Source: Bacteroidales bacterium (GTDB lineage Bacteria > Bacteroidota > Bacteroidia > Bacteroidales > FEN-979). From it: 64,000 nucleotides of DNA. The stretch lies in NCBI GenBank assembly GCA_023229525.1, contig JALNZC010000001.1, forward strand, positions 1 through 64,000, written 5' to 3'. The notes under the pieces are model-generated. The model saw only the letters and a list, made by a program, of their open reading frames with translations. It searched no databases and was not told the DNA's origin. Positions 10,201-19,000 of this stretch are shown here, in pieces; the first letter of the stretch is position 1; each line of letters begins with the position of its first letter. The position numbers and the translations under genes were made by a program.

Positions 10201-10592
10201 CCTGCCGGGATCATCACCCATGCAGTACCATTCCAGTAAATCATACTCCCAACAGCAGTTCCTGCAGGAAAACCGGGAACCCACTTGGTACCGTCATTAT
10301 AATAAAAACCGGGTGTAACATCCCCCGCGGTAGCGGTGTTATAAACAAGCATACCTGCCACGTTTGCGGCCAGGGGTGCAAAACTCGTCGTACCGGTCAG
10401 CGCAATCCTTGGAATAAGTACACCCTTATCCGGAAAATCGACATCCAACCCGGCAGAAGTATTAGGAGCTGCCCCTGTAGCGTTAATCCCGACGTTTTGC
10501 GAAAAACCGGAAATGCATGTAACCATCAGGATTAAAAGAGCATAAAAGCGGTTAGTAGATCCGTTTACTGATGTTTTTGTAATTTTTTTCAT
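7278..10592 (-). CDS. Secreted protein with six fibronectin-like units and two FISUMP/Lcl-type C-domains
   Basis: The start is taken at the ATG at 10592 (MKKITKTSVNG), four codons inside the longest frame, giving 1104 residues with a signal peptide ending near SGFSQ. An N-terminal domain (NVGIN.T...SAGLDVDF..KGVLIPR) is shared with the next gene upstream, 10654-11400. Six fibronectin-III-like units follow, marked by TSGGNVTSDGG, ARGVCWST and TYYVRAYATNS..T.YGNE. Two Lcl/DUF1566-like domains, recognisable by DWYLPS..EW or DWYLPSKDEF, lie at about residues 590-750 and 950-1104. These families occur in lipoproteins and secreted surface proteins of Bacteroidota. Four secreted genes run in this direction with gaps of 52-87 bp, so an operon is likely. 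The exact function is unknown. Confidence 0.8.
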   Translation of the reverse strand: MKKITKTSVNGSTNRFYALLILMVTCISGFSQNVGINATGAAPNTSAGLDVDFPDKGVLIPRIALTGTTSFAPLAANVAGMLVYNTATAGDVTPGFYYNDGTKWVPGFPAGTAVGSMIYWNGTAWVMIPAGLPGQFLQLNGLGIPAWGGGAFATISTTAPSAVTGTSATTGGNITTDGGSAVLSRGVCYSTTPGPTTANSIVVASPATGIGSFTCNLTGLSPVITYYVKAYATNNAVTTYGNEVSFTTLPVLATLTTTAASLITGTTATSGGNVTNNGGASIIERGICYATTLNPTTANSKIIDPSPGVGTFTSNITGLTGYTLYHVRAYAINSVGTAYGNDITFTTAIVPPTLVTVAATTITGGSAASGGSMNWNGSGYSNYQNYGVAYATTPGSATPTYVATNTANGSVNPAVPIAPWTTNITGLVATTTYYIRSYLNLYRVSPAGWITVFGNELSFTTTAPTAPVVASTTAITGISGNSAKSGGTITSDGGSAITTKGVCWSTSPSPTLGVGNFTADGTGTATFISNITGLTGSTTYYVRAYATNSVGTGYGPADVSFTTWVQAPYTIGQNLGYGYCAYVNPQGGGFIVSYDISSTTGWGCPGTNIAGIGTALGTGQANTNLILAACATRPIAASIANDYMITYGGVTYSDWYLPSSGEWGVMAPIYNLLGLAGHGYNNFYTSSQYGTNYNYAATYFATGSQVYANGAQRVPGPNDYIFQLRVVRDFTTSVVATVTTDPITGITATSATSGGNVTSDGGAAVTARGVCWSTVSGPTIADSKTIDGSGTGSFISNITGLTGGPTYYVRAYATNSAGTAYGNEQSFSIGVATAPTVTTSTMYNKIGAIAEGGGTVTADGGATVSAFGLCWSTTANPTITSNLGMTTDLTNITGLTPYSYFHTLTGLTIGTTYHVRAYATNSIGTAYGADSVFTETAAFIGQTITGGAMFGNVYSIDGTGLHGLIADPWGYGTSDWGCTNSVTGATGTAIGTGQANTNAILTDITANGCTSASPMAAFAAQISLYNGPDWYLPSKDEFNLLWTNQVAAGIDVNLSTAGGLAPFWCSSEVSSTTVWYFDATLATPAWVNTGLKTDQYNVWPIRSF

Positions 10593-10653
10593 GACTTTAT
10601 ACATTATTAATATTTTCCTTATAACTATTTATACCCTTGACATCACACTACCT

Positions 10654-11400
10654 TTATGGCGTAATAAAACTAACTTCATTGCCATAAGCAGTACCGTTTG
10701 TATTGGTTGCATAAGCCCTGACATAATAGGTAGTAGCTGTTGCTAATCCGGTAAGGTTGCTGGAAAAATTTCCGACTCCTGAACCATCGGTTGTTTTACT
10801 GTTTGCAATGGTCGGACCTGCTGTAGCGCTCCAGCAAACACCACGGGCGGTGATGGCTGATCCGCCGTCGCTCGTAATGCTTCCTCCGCTACTGGCAGTG
10901 GTGGAAGTAATCAGCGTAACTGAAACTGTGGTAAGGGTTGGTAACCCTCCGTTACTCCAGGCAGGAATACCTGCGCTGGTTAATTGTAACATTTGTCCGG
11001 TCTGCCCGGCAGGTAAGGTAACCCAGGCCGTTCCGTTCCAGTATTGCATATCTCCGGTTGTGTTGCCATCCGGTGGAACGAAGGCTATCCATTTGTATCC
11101 GTCGTTGTAATATAATCCCGGTTTTACATCTCCGGCAGTGGCGGTGTTATAGACCATCATGCCTGCAATGTGACCAATTAAAGGAGCAAAACTGCTCGTG
11201 CCGCTCAATGCAACCCGCGATATCAGTAAACCTTTGGTCGCAAAATCAATATCCAGACCTGCCGATGGATTGGCAGGGTTAAGGGTAGTATTTATCGCTA
11301 CATTCTGGGAAAATCCCGATAGTGAAATCACCATCACCGTGATAAAGCATTGAACACTTCTATGTAGCTGGTTCATTGCAGTTTTTGTAAATTTTTTCAT
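10654..11400 (-). CDS. Short paralogue of the neighbouring secreted fibronectin-like protein
   Basis: This gene encodes 248 residues with a signal peptide (MKKFTKTAMNQLHRSVQCFI.. to SGFSQ). The N-terminal domain (NVAINTTLNPANPSAGLDIDF..KGLLISRVALSG) matches that of the 1104-residue protein downstream nearly line for line. A single fibronectin-like unit (TASSGGSITSDGGSAITARG, then YYVRAYATN..GTAYGNEVSFITP) ends the protein. It looks like a short duplicate of the neighbour, either truncated or the ancestral form. A strong hairpin lies 47-76 bp upstream of its start. No enzymatic motif is visible. Confidence 0.8.
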   Translation of the reverse strand: MKKFTKTAMNQLHRSVQCFITVMVISLSGFSQNVAINTTLNPANPSAGLDIDFATKGLLISRVALSGTSSFAPLIGHIAGMMVYNTATAGDVKPGLYYNDGYKWIAFVPPDGNTTGDMQYWNGTAWVTLPAGQTGQMLQLTSAGIPAWSNGGLPTLTTVSVTLITSTTASSGGSITSDGGSAITARGVCWSATAGPTIANSKTTDGSGVGNFSSNLTGLATATTYYVRAYATNTNGTAYGNEVSFITP

Positions 11401-11446
11401 GATTAGATTTCTATTTTTACGTCACTGATTTCTTACGCTAAATAAA

Positions 11447-11476
11447 AAATGGCCACATGCTTCCATGTGACCATTT
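11447..11476 (-). terminator. Intrinsic terminator-like hairpin in the leader of the minus-strand array
   Basis: The arms AAATGG-C-CACATG (11447-11459) and CATGTG-A-CCATTT (11464-11476) enclose a 4-nt loop. Read on the minus strand the single mismatch becomes a U-G wobble, the loop is GAAG, and the stem is followed by a U-rich run (UUUAUUU). This orientation is what an intrinsic terminator needs. It sits just upstream of the start at 11400, so it may either stop antisense transcription or act as an attenuator of the secreted-protein array. Confidence 0.55.
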
Positions 11477-11749
11477 ACCAACCCCAATTGACAACCTTTC
11501 CAATCCCCATTGGAAAAAATAAATAGTACTATATATAGTTGCAAGGCAAGTGGATGTATATTTTTCTTCATTCGGAATATTTTGTGAAGAAATCAATTTT
11601 AGTTTGTGAACTCATGATTCTTCGAGAAAAAGAAAAAGCAAAAATAGAACGTCCACCCAAGGGGAAACAAGAGTCATTTTACCGGAAATTTATTGGTGGA
11701 TTCTTGAAAAATAAAAGTTAACTACCTGATAATTATAAGTAGAAATACC

Positions 11750-11757
11750 TACATTTG
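11750..11757 (+). promoter_or_regulatory. Bacteroidota -7 promoter element of the response regulator
   Basis: The octamer TACATTTG fits the Bacteroidota consensus TAnnTTTG. It lies 79 bp before the ATG of the regulator at 11837. No good -33 TTTG box is visible at the usual spacing. Confidence 0.45.
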
Positions 11758-11836
11758 TATAAAGTAAAAAGAATTTACGACTTGAAAATTCCGCATCAGA
11801 AAACAAATCTTAAGGATTTGAGTATTTACATGAACC

Positions 11837-12499
11837 ATGAATAATCCAATCAAAGTTATTATCGTCGAGGATCACACAATTTTCAGGGAAGGACTAAAGA
11901 AGGTGCTAAGTGAAATACCGGATGTTGAATTGATCGGTGAAGCTGAAAACGGACAGGTATTTCTTGAATTGTTGAAGAAGGTCTCTCCCGATATTGTTCT
12001 CATGGATATAAAGATGCCGGTTATGGACGGTCTTGAAACAACCGATCAGGCATTGAAATTATATCCGGATTTGAAAATTATCATCTTATCCATGTTTGGG
12101 GAAGAAGAGTACCTCTATTCAATGGTATTAAAAGGGATCTCCGGCTTTCTGCTGAAAACCGTAAGTATGAAGAATCTCGAACGTGCGATTCAGATGATTT
12201 CCTCCGGCCAGCAATATTTTTCTCCCGAACTTAACGGAATTCTGGCTAAAAAGCTGCGTCAATTTTCTTCCAACGATCTCCCCAGGTTTACCATTAAGGA
12301 GGATGAAGTGTTGCATTTGCTCTGCAGGGGATATTCAACGGAAGAGATGGCCGACGAACTCAATATCAGTAAGCGTACAGTTGAAGGTTACCGGGCTAAA
12401 CTTCTTCAAAAAACCAATTTGAACAACACCATCAACCTGGTTATCTATGCCATCAGGAATAAACTGGTGACCATGGAAGAAATTGAATCCCAAAAATAA
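11837..12499 (+). CDS. NarL/FixJ-family response regulator
   Basis: The 220-residue product is a two-domain DNA-binding response regulator. The receiver domain (about 1-122) has the acidic pair E11/D12, the phospho-accepting D57 in VLMDIKMPVMDG, S85 in IILSM and K107 in FLLK, so it should be phosphorylatable. A LuxR-type helix-turn-helix fills about residues 150-212 (EDEVLHLLCRGYSTEEMAD, then ISKRTVEGYRAKLLQKT). It would normally pair with a HisKA_3-type kinase. The next gene overlaps it by 17 bp, which suggests translational coupling, yet that partner lacks both the phospho-accepting His and an ATPase domain. Confidence 0.93.
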   Translation: MNNPIKVIIVEDHTIFREGLKKVLSEIPDVELIGEAENGQVFLELLKKVSPDIVLMDIKMPVMDGLETTDQALKLYPDLKIIILSMFGEEEYLYSMVLKGISGFLLKTVSMKNLERAIQMISSGQQYFSPELNGILAKKLRQFSSNDLPRFTIKEDEVLHLLCRGYSTEEMADELNISKRTVEGYRAKLLQKTNLNNTINLVIYAIRNKLVTMEEIESQK

Positions 12500-13007
12500 T
12501 TTTCCAAAGCTAAAAAATTCCAGCTTCCTGATAAAATCGTCAAGAAGGAACGAGTTGTATGAAGCCATTCTTAACTCTGGCACGGAAATCAATAATCCAA
12601 TAAAAAAGAGCAATACGGTCCCACGGAATAAGGTTAGAGACTTTAAAGCTGAGAATAAAATAATGGAGTCCGGAGGAACCAATAAACGATCGCATGAACG
12701 CGATGTCGACCAGGTGAAGTCTGATCTGATAAATGAAAAGTTAATAAAATCCGGAGACAAGGCCGAAAAGCATATCATAGGTAGATTTATTGAGACGGAA
12801 GAAACAACCAGAAAGCAATTTGCCAGTGACCTTTACGATGACCTTGGACCTATTCTCTCGACCATAAATATGCAACTTGGTCTTTTGAATCTTCATATTA
12901 CTCAACCCCAACATCTGGATATAATTAACCATTGTAAAGAACTGCTCAAAGAGTCAATCGAAAAAATGCGTGATATCGCTGATCGAATTTCTTACAAAAC
13001 AGGGTAA
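12483..13007 (+). CDS. HisKA_3-like dimerisation-domain protein lacking the catalytic His and ATPase domain
   Basis: The ATG at 12483 overlaps the response-regulator stop by 17 bp, giving 174 residues. Residues 1-95 are polar and unrecognised. Residues 96-170 resemble the dimerisation helices of NarX/DesK-type kinases: EETTRKQFASDLYDDLGPIL aligns with the usual E..R.RIA.DLHD.LG motif. The His is replaced by Tyr at residue 118 (codon TAC at 12834-12836, one base from CAC). There is no HATPase domain before the stop or in the 91 bp after it. It could be a decoy dimer or phosphatase partner of the response regulator, or a decaying remnant. An internal ATG at 12663 is an alternative start. Confidence 0.7.
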   Translation: MNPKNNFPKLKNSSFLIKSSRRNELYEAILNSGTEINNPIKKSNTVPRNKVRDFKAENKIMESGGTNKRSHERDVDQVKSDLINEKLIKSGDKAEKHIIGRFIETEETTRKQFASDLYDDLGPILSTINMQLGLLNLHITQPQHLDIINHCKELLKESIEKMRDIADRISYKTG

Positions 13008-13098
13008 GGTCCAGATTGCTATCCGTAAGAAAGTTATAGAGAATTAACCTGATCCCTTTGTAAATATTTCACAAATATTACCCACTCTTGTTTCATCT

Positions 13099-14550
13099 TC
13101 ACCGGTCAGAAACATCTTCGTAAGTAATCACAATGCCATATCCGGATAACGGCACGGGTGCCGCAGTGACTTTAAGCCATGTGATTTTTTCTCCATCTCT
13201 CAGAATACCTATATTATTGTTTTCGACCATGCAATTCTCCTTTAACGCCTTAACACTTGCATACTCATCCGATGGCAGGATCGTTCCATCGGGCCGAAAA
13301 AGGGTCCACGGAGGACTTTCAATTTTCCGCACCGGATGCCGGTTTCGTGGTTTCCCCAGCAATTGCTTAGCCTTTCTGTTTGATTCGATAATATTTCCTT
13401 GTTCATCGGTCAGCGTAACAGCCAGTGGGAACGACTCAAACAACACTTCATATTTTGTAAGACTGAATCTTAATTTTTCATATTCCTCTCTTCGCTCCAA
13501 TTCACCGGCTGCCCGCAACGATATCGTTTTCAACATGGATTCGGCAAATTGAGGATCAGTCAGCGGACGTCTTCCGATAACGGCAATCAAACCGATCGGG
13601 GCTCCATTCGAACTCCATAGGGTGGTACCAATATAACTTTCGGCAACCAATTCCTGCAGCAAACCATCGTTTGGAAATAAACGGCGTACACCGCTCGGGA
13701 AATAACAAACTGATTTACCCACTACATCTCCACAAGGGGTGTCCTTTAACTTATATGAGTAATTGTCCTCAAAATGATCTTTAAAAAAAACGGCCATGGT
13801 TTCTGCCGATAAATTGGAATCGAGAAGACGGTCAATACGAACATAATCCATTTCAAGATTTATGGCAAGGTACCGTGCAAGCGACAGAAAGAAATCTTCG
13901 CCGGTATCCGTCCACTCCGATTCGATCAAAAACAATTGTGCATCCTCAGTTAGTTTTTTCTCCGTGATATCCATTAACAACCCGTCTATGACTATCTCCA
14001 TACCAATCCGGGAAGTTGATGCAATGCCATGAAACCATTTGATTTCACCCGAGGAACCGATAATACGACCTTTATAATCCCATGATTCTGTAAGGCTTGC
14101 TTTTGCCAATGAGAGACAAAAACCGGCCCGGTCGTTCCTGTGAATGTAAGTGCTGAAATCCCAAGCGGGATTTGTGAAATTGCCATTAATACCGAAAATT
14201 TCGTTAGCCCTCGGACTCACATATGTAAAATTATTGGAACCATCGGTATGAATGCGAAGCTGAAATACCATACCGGGAATGTTCTGGACGATCTCCCGGA
14301 ATTTCCGGTCACTCTCTTTCAAGGCAGCATCGCACTGACGCCGGTCGACGATCTCCCTGGCCAGTTTGGTAGTATTGGACTCCAGTTCCTGCATTTGTTC
14401 CCTGACCAGTTCCTCCCTGAGAAGATCGGCTCCCGCTAACTCAGCAATCTTCTTTTTTAAAATTTCCTGGACTTTCTGACTATCTTCCAATTCTCTGCGG
14501 AGGCTCTTATTCTCCAGGATTAACCTGTCTTTTTGGTCATTCAACCCCAT
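13099..14550 (-). CDS. PAS-GAF-PAS sensor protein without output domain
   Basis: The 483-residue cytosolic product begins with a coiled coil (about 1-80, for example ENKSLRRELEDSQKVQEILK). A PAS domain follows (about 85-200, with FREIVQNIPGMVF and WDYKGRIIGSSGEIKWFHG). Next comes a GAF-like domain (about 205-355) and a second PAS domain (about 365-483, with FESFPLAVTLTDEQGNIIESN). The stop comes directly after the final PAS beta-strand (YEDVSDR), where the histidine-kinase core would normally begin. Together with the His-less helix protein encoded convergently, it looks like a kinase taken apart into separate pieces. Ligand and partner are unknown. Confidence 0.85.
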   Translation of the reverse strand: MGLNDQKDRLILENKSLRRELEDSQKVQEILKKKIAELAGADLLREELVREQMQELESNTTKLAREIVDRRQCDAALKESDRKFREIVQNIPGMVFQLRIHTDGSNNFTYVSPRANEIFGINGNFTNPAWDFSTYIHRNDRAGFCLSLAKASLTESWDYKGRIIGSSGEIKWFHGIASTSRIGMEIVIDGLLMDITEKKLTEDAQLFLIESEWTDTGEDFFLSLARYLAINLEMDYVRIDRLLDSNLSAETMAVFFKDHFEDNYSYKLKDTPCGDVVGKSVCYFPSGVRRLFPNDGLLQELVAESYIGTTLWSSNGAPIGLIAVIGRRPLTDPQFAESMLKTISLRAAGELERREEYEKLRFSLTKYEVLFESFPLAVTLTDEQGNIIESNRKAKQLLGKPRNRHPVRKIESPPWTLFRPDGTILPSDEYASVKALKENCMVENNNIGILRDGEKITWLKVTAAPVPLSGYGIVITYEDVSDR

Positions 14551-14746
14551 CGGTTTTCGTCTGATTTTTGTTTACCCTTGGTACCGGATATCATCTTATC
14601 AAATTGATTATCACCTATAAAATTAAAATCTTATAGAGCTATATAACCATGCAAAATTATTGGTAAACGCCTAAATGAAACAAGCGTGAAAGTACCCGAT
14701 CTGTAAGAGTGTTTTTACGCTTAACAGGATGAAATTAAACTGGATA

Positions 14747-15748
14747 TTATTTTGCTTCTTCCGGGTCAAGCCTGGTCTTCAATTCCTTCATTTCCAATTC
14801 CAGTTCTGCAATCTGGTTTTCCTTGCGTTTTATATTCGTTTGAGCAGAAAAAATCCGGCTTTCAAGTCCAAGGATAACCTCTTTGTCCTTACCGGCAGAT
14901 GTTATTATATCCAACTGATCTTCAAGCTCTTTGATATATAGATATTCCTTATTAATATTTTCCCTGAGCAAGAATATCTCGGAGGAGGATTCCGATAATT
15001 TATATTGCATTTTTACTTCCCAGTTCTTTTTTTTGGTCCTGAAAAACTCATCAAGACGCTTATTCAGAATATCAAATGCGGTTTGAAGCCGGGCATAAAG
15101 CTCTTCCCTTTGTTCCCTGATCATTTTAACTCCTTTGAATTCCGATTGGATTTTCTTCAGGAATTCCCTGGTCTCTTTGTATTCATGGGTCTCTTCGGCC
15201 TGGCTCAAGGCTTTATCGACCAATGTCTTCAAATGATGATAATTTTTTTGTGCCTCTTTTTCAAACATTTCCTGCTCTTCTTCCTGCCGGATAGTCAACA
15301 AGGTATAAGCATCCTGGATTTGTGAATACAACACATCCCGGTGTTCTCTTAATAGTTTTGAATTCCTCCACGAAGTTTGTTCCTCCCGGAGTAATTCACG
15401 CGAACTGCGGTTATCACTTGAATTCAATGCCTTCTCAATAGTTCCCTCAAGATGTTCCTTCAGGATCTCGAAATTCCGGTTCGCCTCAAGTGTTAAAGCT
15501 TTCCGTTCCTGTTCAATTCTTTCATTGATGTCATCAAACGCATCCTGAAGCTTTTTGTAAAGCTCCTCACGATCTTCCCTATAAAGTTTCAAACCTTTAA
15601 AATGATTCTGGACTTCTATCAGGTAACCCTTTGCCTCACGAAGGTCAGCGGTTTTTTCGAGCAGCCCGATAGCATGGGTCAGCTTCTCTTTGAGATTGAT
15701 ATAATTTTTATGCAGTTCTTCCGGGGAAGGCCAGTCAATATTATCCAT
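14747..15748 (-). CDS. Coiled-coil protein with three DUF349-like repeats
   Basis: I start at the ATG at 15748 (MDNIDWPSPEEL); the longer in-frame start at 15787 adds 13 residues with no support. The 333-residue product is almost wholly helical and highly charged. Three related segments carry the pattern F/W.(G/N)(L/S)K(L/M).RE.R(E/D)(E/V)LY..(L/I)Q.A(F/Y), at about residues 28-80, 105-155 and 178-232. The pattern resembles the DUF349 family found in bacterial coiled-coil proteins. A further coiled coil (about 235-333) ends the protein. There is no signal peptide or membrane segment. Its role is unknown. Confidence 0.75.
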   Translation of the reverse strand: MDNIDWPSPEELHKNYINLKEKLTHAIGLLEKTADLREAKGYLIEVQNHFKGLKLYREDREELYKKLQDAFDDINERIEQERKALTLEANRNFEILKEHLEGTIEKALNSSDNRSSRELLREEQTSWRNSKLLREHRDVLYSQIQDAYTLLTIRQEEEQEMFEKEAQKNYHHLKTLVDKALSQAEETHEYKETREFLKKIQSEFKGVKMIREQREELYARLQTAFDILNKRLDEFFRTKKKNWEVKMQYKLSESSSEIFLLRENINKEYLYIKELEDQLDIITSAGKDKEVILGLESRIFSAQTNIKRKENQIAELELEMKELKTRLDPEEAK

Positions 15749-15986
15749 TGCTGTAAATTGAAATGCAAAGTTATTAAATGCCGGCAATGAAAGACCAAGT
15801 CACAGTCACCTTGAAATTTTCCCCTGTTTATCAAGTATGCTATTTTTGAAATAAGCAACAAACATGTATGTTAAAGTGTTTTATGCAACTTTCTGAATCT
15901 AATTTTGTCTTATATTTTAACTGCATTATAATATTGGTCCACCTGAAAATTTTTTGTTCTTTAATTATAAATATCATGCTAATAAT

Positions 15987-16001
15987 GAACTAATTTAGTT
16001 C
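15987..16001 (+). promoter_or_regulatory. Palindromic candidate operator of the protease-galactanase operon
   Basis: The 15-bp palindrome GAACTA-ATT-TAGTTC has perfect 6-bp arms. It ends one base before the -7 element TATATTTG, so a bound dimer would cover the promoter spacer. The regulator is unknown. Confidence 0.5.
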
Positions 16002-16002
16002 G

Positions 16003-16010
16003 TATATTTG
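16003..16010 (+). promoter_or_regulatory. Bacteroidota -7 promoter element
   Basis: The octamer TATATTTG fits TAnnTTTG and lies 57 bp before the ATG of the secreted protease at 16068. Confidence 0.5.
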
Positions 16011-16067
16011 AAAAAGAAATACACAGACCAACTTACAACTGTTGTAAAACCGTTAAATAAATAACAT

Positions 16068-19000
16068 ATGAAACCATCGATGAAATTTACCCTCGTGTTC
16101 GTGTTTTTGTTTATTGGCACGATGACCTTGACGGGTCAAAAATTAATCAATCTAAACCCCGATAAGAACGGGGAACCATGGATTGCCGGCGGTCTGCGTG
16201 TGCTTACCGCTGCCGATTATGCCTACCTCAACAGTTTACCTGCGTTTGTAGTACCGGAAGAATTCCGGATCCGGACACTTCCTTCAAGTGTGGATAATTC
16301 GACGAAACCTTATTTCCGCCCAATCTTTAACCAGGATGGCGGCAGCTGTGGCCAGGCCAGCGGAGTAGGATACACCTTCACCTACGAACAGGATTATATC
16401 CGTGGAATACAGGCCAATACCCCTGAAAATCAATATCCTACCCATTTTACCTGGAATTTCCTGAACGGAGGGAACGGGGGTGGCTCCTGGTATTTCGACG
16501 GCTGGCAGATCATCAGCGCTGACGGCTGTCCCAATGTCGCAGACTATGGCGGAAGCATGTGGTCTGGTGGTCAAACCCGCTGGATGAGTGGTTATCCGGA
16601 GTATTACAACGGGATGAATAACCGGGTTCTCGGCATCAATTATATCAATGTCTCCACCCCCGAAGGTTTGCAAACGTTAAAACAATGGCTTTACGACCAT
16701 GGAAATGGTTCTGAAGCAGGCGGTGTTGCATGTTTTGCCGGTGGCGTTTACGGAAATTTTCAGACCAATTTTTTACCTTCAGGCACGCCTGAAGCCGGTA
16801 AGACTGTAGTGACATGTTGGGATGCCGACGTAAATCATGCTTTAACATTTATCGGGTATAACGATTCCATCCGTTTCGATTATAACAACGACGGACAGTT
16901 TACAAACAATCTCGATATTAACGGTGATGGTGTGGTAGATATGCGCGACTGGGAAATCGGTGGCCTGAAAATGGCCAATAGTTGGGGAACAGGTTGGGGC
17001 GACAACGGGAAAGCTTACGTAATGTATAAAACGCTTGCCGAACCCACCGCCACAGGCGGAATATGGAACAATATTGTGCATCTGATCACGGTCAAACCTG
17101 TATGCAGTCCGATATTGACCCTGAAAACCATAGTGAAACACAGCTCCCGGAATAAAATTAAGATATCGGCAGGTGTGGCAACAGATCTTTCCGCAACCGA
17201 CCCCGAACATACATTGAGTTTCCCCCTTTACAGTTACCAGGGCGGAGGTCTTTACATGCAGGGAGGATATACCGAGGCCGATAAAAGCATTGAACTGGGG
17301 TTGGATATTACTCCTCTGTTAAGCTACGTCAACAATGGGGAAACAGCTAAGTTTTTTCTTCGCATCGACGGACAGGACCCATACAATGAAGGAACCGGTC
17401 AGGTGATCTCTTTTTCTGTGATCGATTACTCCGGCGCCACTCCGCAGGAGGTTGTATCCGCTCAGAATAATGTTCCCATCAACGAAAACGGAACAATCTA
17501 TCTATCAGTAGAAAAAGCCGTCGCCTTTGATGCGCCACATATTCTTACCGATGCTTTACCCCTGGCAACAGCGAATCAGCCTTATAGTTTCCAGCTCAAC
17601 GCGGGTGGTGGGCTTACTCCGTATACCTGGGATTTACAGGTAGATTATTCGGAAGAAACATTCCAGGGAACCTTCCCATCCATTACTGGTCAGCCATTGA
17701 ACCCAACCAGCGTTGACGATGGATTCGCGCTCCAGGTCATTGATTTCCAATTTCCATTCTATGGAAAATCCTATGATACCCTCGCTATTTCTACCGATGG
17801 ATCCATTCTTTTTAATAAAAATTTTGAATATGTCCGGAGTTCAGCCAACCTGACCGCAACCCGTTGTATCACTCCCTATGGGGCCGATCTTATGTTATAT
17901 CCTGCTTCCGGTGATGCCATTTGGTATTCGGGAGATGCCACTCATGCTACATTCCGTTGGAAAACTTCGCTTTTCGAACAACCGGATGTAAATATCGATG
18001 TTGCTGTAACGCTTTATCCATCCGGAAAAATTGAGTTTTATTATGGGAATAACATAACCCCCGGTGGAAACTGGGTCGGAGGTATCTCCAACGGGAACAG
18101 CAACAGTTACACCTTGGCTGCCATAAGCGGAACCTACCAGATCCCGGATAATTATTCAACCTCGTTCACATCACCTTCTATATCTGCCGGAATGTCTGTT
18201 TCTCCCGGAGGTATTTTCAGTGGAACCCCAATCCAGCCAAACCAGTCATGGGATGTAAACTTTAAAGTTACCGATTACAATAACATCTCTTCACTGAAAA
18301 CACTCATATTTTCAACAGTCACTTCCGGACAATGGAGTAATGACCCAGCTGTAAACAACCAGATTTCCAGTATGACCGGGGAACAAACCCTACCGAAAGT
18401 TGCTACCCATCCAAGCGGAATAACATACCTCAGCTGGTTTTCGAATGATAATGGCAACTATAATGTAAGGTTACAGAAGCTCGACGTAAATGGCAGTGAA
18501 CTCTGGCCGGCAAATGGAATATTGATCAGCGGGCACACCTCCGATACCTGGATTACCGATTACGATATGACGGTGGATAATGACACCTGTGCTCTGATTA
18601 CTTTCCAGGATATCCGTACAGGTCTGAACAATTCATACGCATACCGCATCTCCCCGTCAGGTGAATTCCTTTATGGTCCCGATGGCATCGCATTATTCCC
18701 GGGCTCAACGGTCCAGTACAGTCCGAAAGTTTTTGCCTCCGCCGACGGGAATGCAGTTTTTGCCATGCAATGCTTTCCCGATGAAGGTCAGCAATATATT
18801 AAAATGCAGAAAATATCCCCTACCGGTCAGCTTTTATGGGGACCCGGCGGAATAAATATCCAGGAAAGTTCAATCGGGAACAATGCTCCAAAAATGATCC
18901 AATCCGACGGTAATAATTTTATTATGGTGTGGTATAAAACTACCGGCAGCTTTCCTTCTGTCACAAATAAAATTTATGCCCAGAAATTCAATGCCGAGGG

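Larger units (their letters stand above)
11401..11836. other. Intergenic region between divergent genes
   Basis: This 436-bp stretch separates the minus-strand secreted-protein array from the plus-strand response regulator. It holds the hairpin at 11447-11476, a second small palindrome (CCAAT-CCCC-ATTGG) just after it, and a TACATTTG element at 11750-11757. A 60-codon frame at 11539-11721 starts with TTG and has no recognisable features, so I do not call it a gene. Confidence 0.6.
15749..16067. other. Divergent intergenic region with palindrome and promoter
   Basis: This 319-bp AT-rich gap separates the coiled-coil gene from the protease operon. It contains a perfect palindrome at 15987-16001 and a -7 element at 16003-16010, both described separately. 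No open frame of note lies in the rest. Confidence 0.6.

Noticed and set aside
11539..11721. A 60-codon plus-strand frame
   Set aside because: It starts with TTG and shows no signal, domain or conserved motif.
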